Below are positions 26,592-35,253 of a stretch of 64,000 bases of DNA, piece after piece. Both the position numbers and the translations under genes were made by a program. Origin of the DNA: Pararhizobium_B sp963760965 (GTDB lineage Bacteria; Pseudomonadota; Alphaproteobacteria; Rhizobiales; Rhizobiaceae); assembly GCA_963760965.1 (NCBI GenBank), contig CAVXEW010000002.1, positions 1 through 64,000 of the forward strand, written 5' to 3'. The notes below the pieces were generated by a model. It saw nothing but the letters and a program-made list of their open reading frames with translations, searched no databases and was not told where the DNA came from. The number at the start of each line of letters is the position of its first letter. Positions within the stretch are counted from its first letter, which is position 1.

Positions 26592-27626
26592 ATGAACATG
26601 CCCGCTCAGCCGACGCTGAAGAAATCTCCCTCGCGCGGCCAGGCCTTTCTTCGAAGCCAGATGCGCAACATCGCGCCCTTCGCCACGTTGATCGCACTTC
26701 TCCTGTTCTTTTCCGTCGCGAGCCCTTCCTTCGCCACGCTCGACAACGCGGCGAACATCCTGACGCAAATTTCGGTCGCCGGGATCATGGCGGTCGGGCT
26801 GACGTTCGTGATCCTTTGCGCGGAGATCGATCTTTCCTTCGCCGCCATCGCCAACGCCACCGGCATCGCCGTCGCCTACTTCACCGCGCAACAGTCCTAT
26901 GTGAACGTCGACAATATCCCGCTTCCGGGAGGATTCGCGATCATCCTGGCGATCGCGGCAAGCCTGGCGCTCGGCCTCGTCAACGCCTTCGGATTGACCG
27001 TGATCGGGATACCGTCCTTCATCATGACACTTGCGATGATGCAGATCGCGGCCGGCATCTGCGCGCTGCTCGTGCGCGGCCAGATCGTCTACGCCGTGCC
27101 GGATCTCGTCAAGGAACTGGGCTCCGGCTCGATCGGCGGCGTGCCGTGGATCGTCATCGTCCTCGGCGTCTTTCTGCTCGTCGGCCACGTGGTCCTTACC
27201 TACACGCGCTTCGGCCGCTACATCTACATGGTCGGCGGCAACCGCGAGGCAGCGGAGTATTCAGGCGTCAACGTGAAGCGCGTGCTCGCGGCCGTCCTGA
27301 TCATCTCCGCGTTCTGCGCGGGCGTGGCGGGCATGCTCGGCGTCGCTCATTTCGGGAGCGCGCAGCAGAACGAGTTCGACGGGTACCTGCTCGATGCGAT
27401 CGCCGCGGTCGTCGTCGGCGGCACCAGCCTGTTCGGCGGACGCGGCGGGATCGGCAACACCATCATCGGCCTCTGCGTGCTCGGCGTTCTCAACAACGGC
27501 CTGGATCATGTCGAGATCGACAGTTTCCTCAAGATCCTGATCCGCGGCCTCATCCTGCTCGCCGCCCTCATCATCAACGTCTACGCTCAGAACCTGCGAA
27601 CCTCGGCAGCGGAAGGAGGGGATTAG
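26592..27626 (+). CDS. Ribose-type ABC transporter permease (RbsC family)
   Basis: A 344-residue polytopic permease with RbsC landmarks: AVGLTFVILCAEIDLSFAA, GIPSFIMTLAMMQIAAG, YMVGGNREAAEYSGVNVKRV (the ATPase-contact loop) and VVVGGTSLFGGRGGIGNTIIG. It completes the importer with the Tat-exported binding protein and the tandem ATPase. It is the last gene of this plus-strand run and is convergent with the ABC permease gene at 27738; the interval holds two GC-rich hairpins. Confidence 0.93.
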   Translation: MNMPAQPTLKKSPSRGQAFLRSQMRNIAPFATLIALLLFFSVASPSFATLDNAANILTQISVAGIMAVGLTFVILCAEIDLSFAAIANATGIAVAYFTAQQSYVNVDNIPLPGGFAIILAIAASLALGLVNAFGLTVIGIPSFIMTLAMMQIAAGICALLVRGQIVYAVPDLVKELGSGSIGGVPWIVIVLGVFLLVGHVVLTYTRFGRYIYMVGGNREAAEYSGVNVKRVLAAVLIISAFCAGVAGMLGVAHFGSAQQNEFDGYLLDAIAAVVVGGTSLFGGRGGIGNTIIGLCVLGVLNNGLDHVEIDSFLKILIRGLILLAALIINVYAQNLRTSAAEGGD

Positions 27627-27644
27627 GCCGACCTTGCGTCGGCC
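27626..27644. terminator. Hairpin at the end of the ribose-type importer operon
   Basis: GGCCGAC and GTCGGCC pair around CTTGC immediately after the permease stop. A second hairpin (CGGGGGT/ACCCCCG, 27695-27717) follows. Neither has a clear T-run, so termination between the convergent operons is likely but not proven. Confidence 0.4.
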
Positions 27645-27737
27645 GGCGGGAAAGGGCGCGGTCGGCGAGGCCCACATCGCCGCGGCGAGGGCCACGGGGG
27701 TCGTTCTCAAACCCCCGGTCCTCCCTGCGCCGGTCCC

Positions 27738-28538
27738 TCAGATGCGGACCATGACGTTCGAGCCGTTCTTGCCCCTCTGCGAGGCATGCCACGGCAGAAG
27801 AATGCGCTCGGCGAACTCCACGAGGTAGAACAGCACGGTTCCCATCAGCGCGAGGATGACGATGGCAGCGAACGCGCGCGCGCTGTCGAAACTGCCCTGC
27901 GCCTGGAGGATGACCGCGCCGAGCCCGACCTGCCCGGCCACGAACTCGCCGACTATGGCTCCCACGAGCGCAAACGCAATGCCCACCTTCATCCCGGCGA
28001 ACATGCTCGGAAGGGCATTCGGCAGCCTGATCTTGAGCAGTATCTGAAGCGGCGATGCCCGTGCCGCCCTGGCAAGGCTCAGCATGTCCTGGTCGACGCT
28101 GCGCAGGCCCAGGATCGTGTCGATGACGATCGAGAAGATGGCGATCATCAGCGCGATCGCGATCTTCGGCTCGACGCCCACGCCGAGCCACATGACGAAG
28201 AGCGGGGCGAGAGCCACCTTGGGAATGCTGTTCAGCACGACGAGGTAGGAATAGAGCGTACGCTCCAGGAAGCGGGAATGGACGATCGCGACGGCAAGCA
28301 CGAAGCCGATCGCGACCGCGAGGCCGAAGCCGGCGAGCGTGCTGTAGAGGGTGTAGAGGGCGTTCCTCCCCAGATAGACGGGCGCGAGAAGAAATTCCCG
28401 GAAGATGGCCGACGGCGCCGGCAGGACGAACGCCGCGACGTGGAAGACGCGGACCCCGATCTCCCAGGCGATCAAGGTCACGACGATCGTCGCAACGATG
28501 TAGAAGGCCTCCTCGCCCTTTTGCCACAGTCTTCTCAT
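27738..28538 (-). CDS. ABC transporter permease (SsuC/TauC/NitT family)
   Basis: A 266-residue permease with about six transmembrane segments and the binding-protein-dependent permease signature in the cytoplasmic loop (ARAARASPLQILLKIRLPNALPSMFAGMKVGI in two parts, with RLPNALPSMFAG). Proteins of this family serve importers of nitrate, sulfonates, taurine, thiamine precursors and hydroxymethylpyrimidine. It follows the ATPase gene directly (the stop at 28539 abuts this start) and is the last gene of the hydantoinase operon. Confidence 0.92.
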   Translation of the reverse strand: MRRLWQKGEEAFYIVATIVVTLIAWEIGVRVFHVAAFVLPAPSAIFREFLLAPVYLGRNALYTLYSTLAGFGLAVAIGFVLAVAIVHSRFLERTLYSYLVVLNSIPKVALAPLFVMWLGVGVEPKIAIALMIAIFSIVIDTILGLRSVDQDMLSLARAARASPLQILLKIRLPNALPSMFAGMKVGIAFALVGAIVGEFVAGQVGLGAVILQAQGSFDSARAFAAIVILALMGTVLFYLVEFAERILLPWHASQRGKNGSNVMVRI

Positions 28539-29354
28539 TCAACCCTCCTTCAGGACGCCCAGTCCCGTGAAGACGTGCCGGATGCCTTTCGTATATGCGG
28601 AAAAGCGCGCCGTCTCCCTGACGGAGAGCGATCTCGGCCGCGGCAGGTCGATGTCGATCACCTCCACCACCTGCCCCGGATTGCGCGACATGACGACGAT
28701 CCGGTCGGAGAGGAAGACGGCCTCGGCGATGCTGTGCGTGATGAACATCACGGTCTTGCGCGTTTCCTGCCAGAGGCGCGCGAGTTCGATGTTGAGGTCG
28801 TCGCGCGTCATGGCGTCCAGCGCCCCGAACGGCTCGTCCATCAACAGGAGGGTCGGATCGGTCAGCAGCGCCCTGCAGATGGAGGCCCGCTGGCGCATGC
28901 CGCCGGACAGCTCCCACGGATGGCGGTCGGCAAAGGACTCGAGCCCGAAGCGGGCGAGGATGTCGAGGGCTTTCGGACGCAGCGCCCTCAGGTCGCGCCG
29001 CTGGAATTCCGCGACGAGCAGGACATTGTCGAGGACGGTCCGCCAGTCGAGCAGCACGTCGCGCTGGAGAACGATGCCGAGGCCCTCCGGCGGGCCCGAA
29101 AGGGTGGCTCCGCCGAAGGTAACCGTGCCTTCCGTGGGCCTCTCGAGGCCCGCGACCAGCTTGAGGAGGGTGGACTTGCCGCAGCCGCTCGGGCCGAGGA
29201 TGCTCAGGAACTCCCCCGCGCGCAGATCGAAGCCGACGCCCCGCAGGGCCTCGACCTGGCCCCGCGACGAGACATAGGTTACGCCGACGTTGTCGACGCT
29301 GACGAGCGGCCTGACATTCGCGTCCGGCCTTCGTGCGGCAGCGGCGGTGTCCAT
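28539..29354 (-). CDS. ABC transporter ATP-binding protein (SsuB/TauB/NitT family)
   Basis: A 271-residue ATPase with Walker A GPSGCGKST near 53-61, Q-loop GIVLQRDVLLDWRTV, signature LSGGMRQRASICRAL, Walker B LLLMDEPFGALDAMTR and H-loop FITHSIAEAVFLSD. The EAVFLSDR and DVLLDWRTV segments are typical of the nitrate/sulfonate/taurine group. The ATG at 29354 overlaps the stop codon of the binding-protein gene (ATGA), which fixes this start over longer in-frame possibilities upstream. Confidence 0.93.
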   Translation of the reverse strand: MDTAAAARRPDANVRPLVSVDNVGVTYVSSRGQVEALRGVGFDLRAGEFLSILGPSGCGKSTLLKLVAGLERPTEGTVTFGGATLSGPPEGLGIVLQRDVLLDWRTVLDNVLLVAEFQRRDLRALRPKALDILARFGLESFADRHPWELSGGMRQRASICRALLTDPTLLLMDEPFGALDAMTRDDLNIELARLWQETRKTVMFITHSIAEAVFLSDRIVVMSRNPGQVVEVIDIDLPRPRSLSVRETARFSAYTKGIRHVFTGLGVLKEG

Positions 29355-30349
29355 CACTGCTCCAGCAACTCGTTCGTGAAGTAATCGTGGGGATTGCGGT
29401 CCGTGCCGACGATGCCCGCGGCGCGCATGTCCGACAGCGCCTGTGCCCAGTCGGCAGCCGTCTGGACGCCGAACGGCTTGCCCTTGCTGTCGGCGGTGTA
29501 GATGAAGTCGCGATAGAGCTCGATCTGCCCCTTCAGCACCGCCGGATTGAGCTTCATGCCCGGTCGCTGGTCCATGATCGCCTTGACGCCCTCGTCCACG
29601 TGTCCGTCGTAGATATAGTTCCAGGCGCGCACCTCGATGCGGACGAGCTTTCGCAGGGCGTCCTTCTTCTTCTCGAGCGTGTCCCTGCGGACGATCAGAC
29701 CGTAGCTCGGGAAGGCTATGCCGGCGTCGGCCATGAGCAGCGCCCGCGAGGGACGGGAAGCCTCGATGATGGGCAGACCGAACGGCGCCGTCGTCATGAC
29801 CGCGTCGGCCTGCTTCGCCGTGTAGGTGGACATCAGCGCCGGCGGAGCCACGGCAACGATGTTGACATCGCCTTCGCCGAGTTTCCACGCCTTCAGGTAG
29901 CTGGCAATGTATGGCGACCACGGGCTGCCGTTGAAGTTCACGACGCTCTTGCCCTTGAGATCCGCTCCCGTCCTGATGCCGGAGTCCCGGGGAACGAGCA
30001 CTGCGAGGTCGCTCTTGCGGAACCAGCCCGCGATCGAGACGAGATCCGCGCCCTGTTCCCTTGCGACGGCCATGACGCCGAGTTGCACCTGCCCGACATC
30101 GACCTGCCCGGCTGCGACAAGCTGGATGGTGTTGCCCGAACCCGCTCCGTCCTCGACCTCTACGTCGAGCCCCGCGTCCCTGAACCACCCCTTCTCCTTG
30201 GCCAGGTGCATCGCGGCATGCGTGCCCCATGGTATGAAGTCCATGCGGACCGTCAGCTTTTCCGCCGCCTGGGCGATCCCGACGTTGAAAGCAAGTACCG
30301 CACCGGCCATCATGGCCGCCCATCCGATTTTGTGTCCCACAGTGTCCAC
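29354..30349 (-). CDS. ABC transporter substrate-binding protein (NMT1/THI5-like, NitT/TauT family)
   Basis: A 331-residue periplasmic protein with a signal peptide (about 1-28, ending FNVGIAQAAEK). The mature domain is NMT1/THI5-like (VRMDFIPWGTHAAMHLAKEKGWFRDAGLDVEV, then GSGNTIQLVAAGQVDVGQVQLG), a fold that binds small pyrimidine-like or amino/sulfonate ligands. Being encoded with hydantoinase subunits suggests a hydantoin, pyrimidine-derived or lactam ligand. The TetR gene lies just upstream on the same strand. Confidence 0.9.
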   Translation of the reverse strand: MDTVGHKIGWAAMMAGAVLAFNVGIAQAAEKLTVRMDFIPWGTHAAMHLAKEKGWFRDAGLDVEVEDGAGSGNTIQLVAAGQVDVGQVQLGVMAVAREQGADLVSIAGWFRKSDLAVLVPRDSGIRTGADLKGKSVVNFNGSPWSPYIASYLKAWKLGEGDVNIVAVAPPALMSTYTAKQADAVMTTAPFGLPIIEASRPSRALLMADAGIAFPSYGLIVRRDTLEKKKDALRKLVRIEVRAWNYIYDGHVDEGVKAIMDQRPGMKLNPAVLKGQIELYRDFIYTADSKGKPFGVQTAADWAQALSDMRAAGIVGTDRNPHDYFTNELLEQ

Positions 30350-30407
30350 CTCTTCTTCGCTGGTTGTCTTTCGTGCATCCCCCGACCTTCGGATGCCGCG
30401 GGGGTAT

Positions 30408-31190
30408 TCAGACGCGCAGGTACCCGAGAATCACATCGACCATGTGCTTCTCCCTCTGCTTCAATCGCTCGGGCGCCATCAGATCCCGCTGAAGCGCGTA
30501 GCCGAGCGTGTACTGGTTCGACAGGTAGAAATAGCTGATGCCGGAAATCGTGATGTAGAGGTCGATCGGGTCCACGTCCCTGCGGAACCGACCCGATTCC
30601 TGGCCCCTGTCCAGGATGTCGCGGATCGATGCCATCAGCGGGTCGTAGAGGCTGGGGATCTTCTCCGACATCGAGATATGCTTGGCCTTGTAAAGGTTCT
30701 CCGAGTTCAGGAGTCGTATGATGTTGGGGTTCTTCCGGAAGTGTTCGAATGTAAAGAGCGTGAGACTCGACACCGCCTTCTCAGGGTCGAGGTGCGCCAG
30801 GCTCCACTCGCTCTGGTGGTGGCGCATCCGCGCGTAGGCGAGTTCCATGACCTCGACGAAGAGGATCTCCTTGCTCTGGAAGTAGTGATAGAGGACGTTC
30901 TTCGTGACGCCGCAGCGCCGCACGATCTCGTCGACGCGCGCCCCGGCGAACCCCTTCGCCGCAAACTCCTGCTCCGCTACCTCCAGCAGTTCCGCACGGG
31001 TGCGCACTGCATTGCGCGTCCGCTTCGGGCGCGCGCCCCGAGCGCCTTCCAATGGCTTTCCGTCCTTCGGTTCCCTTTCGATCGTCATCTGTGCCCGCCG
31101 TTCCTCGTAGGGCGCGATGCCGCCAGGCATCCTGGCAAATTCCGCCGAAGCGTTCGCTGCTGGCATCGTCGCCATGGTTTCCGCTTTCAC
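30408..31190 (-). CDS. TetR/AcrR-family transcriptional regulator
   Basis: A TetR-type repressor of up to 260 residues. The helix-turn-helix is in RAELLEVAEQEFAAKGFAGARVDEIVRRCGVTKNVLYHYFQSKE (helix 3 GVTKNVLYHYF), and the C-terminal ligand domain resembles that of RutR-like regulators. The N-terminal 50 residues before the DNA-binding domain are low in order, and starts at 31190 (GTG), 31175 (ATG) or 31088 (ATG) are all possible. It is embedded between hyuB and the importer genes in one operon, so it is probably autoregulated through the palindrome at 35101-35120. Confidence 0.9.
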   Translation of the reverse strand: MKAETMATMPAANASAEFARMPGGIAPYEERRAQMTIEREPKDGKPLEGARGARPKRTRNAVRTRAELLEVAEQEFAAKGFAGARVDEIVRRCGVTKNVLYHYFQSKEILFVEVMELAYARMRHHQSEWSLAHLDPEKAVSSLTLFTFEHFRKNPNIIRLLNSENLYKAKHISMSEKIPSLYDPLMASIRDILDRGQESGRFRRDVDPIDLYITISGISYFYLSNQYTLGYALQRDLMAPERLKQREKHMVDVILGYLRV

Positions 31191-31200
31191 ATTCTACTGT

Positions 31201-32946
31201 TTACTGCGCCGCCTGTCTGGCGGCACGCTCCTCGCGCATGTCCCCCCGCAGCGCCTGCGTGGCCCCGGGGTCCAGCGTCCCGCTCGCCTCGTCGACGACG
31301 ACACCGTGGAAGCGCCTGGCGTAGTCGGCCGATATCTTCCGGTTCCAGACGTCCTCTCGCACCCGGTCGGCCGAGCGTGCCAGCGGATCCCCGAATCCGC
31401 CGCCTCCGGCCTGCTCGTGCACGATCAGGCCTCCCTCCCCGACCGTCATCGTCACCTTGCTGGGAAGGTCGCGCACGCCATCCGCGTCCTCGAGCCGGTT
31501 GCGTGTCGCCCGTGCCGGCAGTCCACCCTGAAGTCCGTATGGCGCGAACTTCATTCGGTCCGACCGCAGTTGCAGCTCCGCCCGGGGTGCGAGCAGCCGA
31601 TAGGACCTGCGGACACCGAGGCCGCCGCGCCATTCGCCGGCCCCGCAGCTGTCCTCGATCAGGGAATAGTCCTCGACGCGCACCGGATGCTGCGCCTCGA
31701 GGATCTCGACCGGTGTGTTCGACAGGTTCTGGGACGGGTTGGTTATCGCGTCTATGCCGTCGCAGCCGGGGCGGCCTCCCCACGCGCCGCACACCATGTC
31801 CACTATGATGAAGGGCTCGCGGCTGGGACGCAGCCCGGCCAGGCAAACCACCGTATTGCCGCCCTCGCCCGCCGCGGGAACGCGATCCGGCACGATCTGC
31901 GCGAGGGCGCCGAACATGACGTCGCAGACCCGGTAACCGGTGAGCGCACGGGCAGCCACAGCCGCCGGAGGCAGCGGATTGAGGACAGTTCCGTCCGGAA
32001 CGCGCACCTCGATGCAGCGAAAGATCCCCGCATTGTTCGGGACGTCGCCCTTCAGCGCGCAGCGGACACTCAGGTAGGTACAGGAATTGGTATAGGACCG
32101 CGTCGCATTGATCGCGCCGCGGACCTGCGGAGACGAGCCTTCATAGTCGACGACGATGTGGTCGTCCTCCACCGTGATGGCGACCGCGATCGGTATCGGC
32201 TCCGAACCCAACCCATCGTCGTCGACGTAATCGAGGAACCGGAAGGTTCCCTTCGGCCACGAGCGCATCTCCTCGCGCGTCATGTCTTCGGCGTAGTCGA
32301 GAAGCGCGCCCATGTAGCCCTGCAGACGTTCGGCCCCGTAGCGCTCGCAAAGCCTGCCGACCTCGCGGATGCCCACCTGGCAGGCGGCATATTGCGCATA
32401 GAGGTCGCCTAGAACGCGATCCGGCACCCGCACGTTGATCCCGATGAGCTTCGCCAGCGTCTCGTTGATCACGCCCCTTTCGTAGAGCTTCAGCGCTGGG
32501 ATCCTCAATCCCTCCTGGAATATTTCGGTGGAGTTGCTCGCGTTCGAACCGGCAACCCTTCCGCCGACGTCGGTGTGATGGCAGATCACGACCGAAAAGC
32601 CCTGCAACTCCTCCGCATGGAAGATCGGAACGAACATGAAGATGTCGGGCAGGTGCATGCCGCCGCTGTAGGGATCGTTCAGGATGATCGCATCGCCGGG
32701 GGCAAGGTCGTCGCCGTATCTCTCTAGTACCGCCGCCATCGCTTCCGGGACGGCCCCGAGATGGAGGGCGATCGTCTTCGCCTGGGCCACCATGCGGCCC
32801 TCGCGGTCGCACAGGGCCGCCGAATAGTCCATGACGTCCTTGACGATCTCGGAACGTGCCGTGCGCACGACCGTGTAGGCGATCTCGTCAACGATCGAAT
32901 CCATGGCATTCTTGATGACGGCGAAGGTTATGGGATCGGTGTCCAT
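31201..32946 (-). CDS. hyuB: Hydantoinase/oxoprolinase B subunit
   Basis: A 581-residue HyuB-family protein (N-methylhydantoinase/5-oxoprolinase/acetone carboxylase beta type). Typical segments are FAVIKNAMDSIVDEIAYTV, GDAIILNDPYSGGMHLPDIF, CHHTDVGGRVAGSN, and SLIEDSCGAGEWRGGLGVRRSYRLL near the C-terminus. With HyuA it forms an ATP-dependent cyclic amide hydrolase; the family also contains non-hydantoin enzymes. The natural substrate is not decided by sequence. It lies 19 bp downstream of hyuA and 10 bp upstream of the tetR gene. Confidence 0.93.
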   Translation of the reverse strand: MDTDPITFAVIKNAMDSIVDEIAYTVVRTARSEIVKDVMDYSAALCDREGRMVAQAKTIALHLGAVPEAMAAVLERYGDDLAPGDAIILNDPYSGGMHLPDIFMFVPIFHAEELQGFSVVICHHTDVGGRVAGSNASNSTEIFQEGLRIPALKLYERGVINETLAKLIGINVRVPDRVLGDLYAQYAACQVGIREVGRLCERYGAERLQGYMGALLDYAEDMTREEMRSWPKGTFRFLDYVDDDGLGSEPIPIAVAITVEDDHIVVDYEGSSPQVRGAINATRSYTNSCTYLSVRCALKGDVPNNAGIFRCIEVRVPDGTVLNPLPPAAVAARALTGYRVCDVMFGALAQIVPDRVPAAGEGGNTVVCLAGLRPSREPFIIVDMVCGAWGGRPGCDGIDAITNPSQNLSNTPVEILEAQHPVRVEDYSLIEDSCGAGEWRGGLGVRRSYRLLAPRAELQLRSDRMKFAPYGLQGGLPARATRNRLEDADGVRDLPSKVTMTVGEGGLIVHEQAGGGGFGDPLARSADRVREDVWNRKISADYARRFHGVVVDEASGTLDPGATQALRGDMREERAARQAAQ

Positions 32947-32965
32947 GACGGGTCCTGCCGGCTCC

Positions 32966-35080
32966 TCAGTTGTCGATGTCGATGACGACGTTGCCGATCC
33001 CGTCGGCGCGAAAGCTGGCGCCGGGCGGCACCACTATTGTCGTGTCGTAGGATTCTATGATGGCGGGCCCCGGTTCGACGTTGCAGGTCACCGCACCGCG
33101 TGCGAGGAGGCGCGTGCGCCGCGGCGGCAGGCCCCGCTCGAACGACACCAGCCTCGTGCCTGTCAGGCCTCGCATGGCATCCGCGTCGACGCGGGAGGAC
33201 GCGAAGTCCAGCCTGCGCCCCCTGCCGATCGCCGCGAGGCGGAGGGCGGCCATCTCGACGGGCTCGCCGGTCGCATAGCCGTAGGTCGACCGGTATGCCT
33301 CGTGGAACCGGTCGCTCAGCCGCGCCATGCAGCAGCCCCCCGGGGGAAAAGCGACGTCGAGGGGCAGCGTCAGTTCGGAGGACTGGCCGACATAGCGCAG
33401 GTCGACGGCAAACTTCAGCTCGCAGCTGTCGCCCCGATATCCCTCGTCCGCCAGCATGTCGCGCCCTTCGCGAGCCAGTTCCACCACCAGCCCTTCAAGC
33501 CAGCCCGCCGGGAAATCGGCGACCTTCCGGATCGCGGTGCGGACGAAGTTGTGCTCGACGTCGGCCGTCAGCATGCCGGCCGCGGAGAACACCCCCGACA
33601 TGACCGGCGCGATGATCCGGCCGACGCCCAGGAGACGCGCGACGTCGACTGCATGCAGCGGACCGCCGCCACCGAAGGCGATCATGGTCATGTCGCGCGG
33701 ATCGCGGCCACGCTCGATCGTCACCGAGCGGATCGCCCGCGCCATGCTGACATTTGCGATCTGGCGCACGCCCTGCGCGGCTTCCTCGATCGTGAGACCG
33801 AGAGGGTCGGCGACGTGGCGCCGGACGGCCTCCACCGCCTTCTCCCGGTAGACCGGCAGGCTGCCGCCGGCAAGCGCCTCCGGGTTGAGATAGCCGAGGC
33901 ACATGTTTGCATCGGTGACCGTCGGCCGGTCGTTGCCCCTGCCATAGCAGGCCGGGCCGGGATCGGCGCCGGCGGAGGCCGGACCCACCGTCAGGAGCCC
34001 GCCGGCGTCGATCGAGGCGAGCGATCCGCCACCGGCCCCGACCTCGGCGATGTCCACCGCGGGCACCTTGAGCATGTAGCCGCCGCCCTTGATGAAGCGG
34101 CTCGGGGAGGAGATGCCGTCGCGGAACTCGTATTCCGTGACCAGCGCGGGTTCGCCGTCCTCCACGATCGAGGCCTTCGCGGTGGTGCCGCCCATGTCGA
34201 AGATTATGAGGTCGCCATAGTCGAAGCTGCGGGCAAGAGCCGCCGCGCCAGTCACCCCTCCGGCAGGCCCGGATGCGACCGCGAACACGGGCAACCGGGC
34301 CGCCATCGGGGCCCCCATCATGCCGCCGTTCGAGGCCACGACCTGAAGCGGGGCACGGATTCCGAGCTCGCCAATTCGCTTGCGCAGGCGGTCGACATAG
34401 GTCTGCATCACGGGCAGCAGATAGGCGTTGACGACGGTCGTGCTGGAGCGCTCGTACTCCTTGATCTCAGGCAGCACCTCGTGCGAGGCCGTCACCCGCA
34501 TGGATGGAATGGCTTCGCGGATCGCCCTCGCCGCCTCGACCTCGTGGACCGGGTTGACGTAGCTGTTGAGAAAGCAGACAGCCACAGCCTCGATGCCTTC
34601 GGCCACCAGTTCCTCGCAGATCGCCAGGACCTGGGAGAGATCCAGCGGGCGCACGACCTCGCCGCACGCCGACACGCGCTCGTCCACCTCGCGACGGTAG
34701 CGGCGCGGGGCCAGCGGCTCCGGCTTCCGCCAAGCGAGATTGAACATGTCCGGCGTGCGGATGCGTCCGATCTCGAGCACGTCGCGGAAGCCGCGCGTCG
34801 TCAGCAGGGCCGTCCGCGCGCCACTGCGCTGGAGGATGGTGTTGGATCCGACCGTCGTGCCGTGGACGATTTCCCTGACTTCCCCCGGCTCGATGTCCAG
34901 CCGCGCAAGCATCTCGCCCAGGCCGTTGATCACGGCCTCGCCCGGGTCGTGCGGCGTCGATGAGGTCTTGTTTACAAAGAGTGTCTGGTCGCCGCGCGAC
35001 AGCACCAGGTCGGTGAACGTTCCTCCGATATCGATTCCTATGCGAACCCCGGCCTGCGCGGGTGACGCGACTTCCTCCAT
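32966..35080 (-). CDS. hyuA: Hydantoinase/oxoprolinase A subunit
   Basis: A 704-residue HyuA-family subunit with an actin-like ATPase fold: RIGIDIGGTFTDLVLSRGD near the N-terminus, GTTVGSNTILQRSGARTALLTT, a second nucleotide loop DLIIFDMGGTTAKASIVEDG, and AVASGPAGGVTGA. It hydrolyses cyclic amides (hydantoins, 5-oxoproline) using ATP together with HyuB. It is the first gene of the six-gene minus-strand operon, with a GGGGAG ribosome binding site and a 20-bp palindrome just upstream. Confidence 0.94.
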   Translation of the reverse strand: MEEVASPAQAGVRIGIDIGGTFTDLVLSRGDQTLFVNKTSSTPHDPGEAVINGLGEMLARLDIEPGEVREIVHGTTVGSNTILQRSGARTALLTTRGFRDVLEIGRIRTPDMFNLAWRKPEPLAPRRYRREVDERVSACGEVVRPLDLSQVLAICEELVAEGIEAVAVCFLNSYVNPVHEVEAARAIREAIPSMRVTASHEVLPEIKEYERSSTTVVNAYLLPVMQTYVDRLRKRIGELGIRAPLQVVASNGGMMGAPMAARLPVFAVASGPAGGVTGAAALARSFDYGDLIIFDMGGTTAKASIVEDGEPALVTEYEFRDGISSPSRFIKGGGYMLKVPAVDIAEVGAGGGSLASIDAGGLLTVGPASAGADPGPACYGRGNDRPTVTDANMCLGYLNPEALAGGSLPVYREKAVEAVRRHVADPLGLTIEEAAQGVRQIANVSMARAIRSVTIERGRDPRDMTMIAFGGGGPLHAVDVARLLGVGRIIAPVMSGVFSAAGMLTADVEHNFVRTAIRKVADFPAGWLEGLVVELAREGRDMLADEGYRGDSCELKFAVDLRYVGQSSELTLPLDVAFPPGGCCMARLSDRFHEAYRSTYGYATGEPVEMAALRLAAIGRGRRLDFASSRVDADAMRGLTGTRLVSFERGLPPRRTRLLARGAVTCNVEPGPAIIESYDTTIVVPPGASFRADGIGNVVIDIDN

Positions 35081-35100
35081 GCAAGACTCCCCACTCCCTA

Positions 35101-35120
35101 TTAACTAACCGGTAAGTTAA
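35101..35120. promoter_or_regulatory. TetR-type operator candidate before hyuA
   Basis: TTAACTAACCGGTAAGTTAA is palindromic at 9 of 10 paired positions. It is centred 30 bp before the hyuA ATG, where a repressor would block transcription. The TetR regulator encoded inside the same operon is the obvious candidate to bind it. Confidence 0.65.
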
Positions 35121-35253
35121 TTGTCTTGCCTTGTCAAGTGGCGAAATCGCCGGATGAACGGGAGCGGACGCGCGCCGGGGCGCGGCGGAATCCGGAAATC
35201 GCCACGTCGTCTTCAGGAAGTCGCTTGCCGTTCGACTGGACGCCGATGCCGGA

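Noticed and set aside
27695..27717. Hairpin CGGGGGT/ACCCCCG as a regulatory attenuator of the minus-strand permease
   Set aside because: It lies beyond the stop codons of both convergent operons, so at most it contributes to termination.
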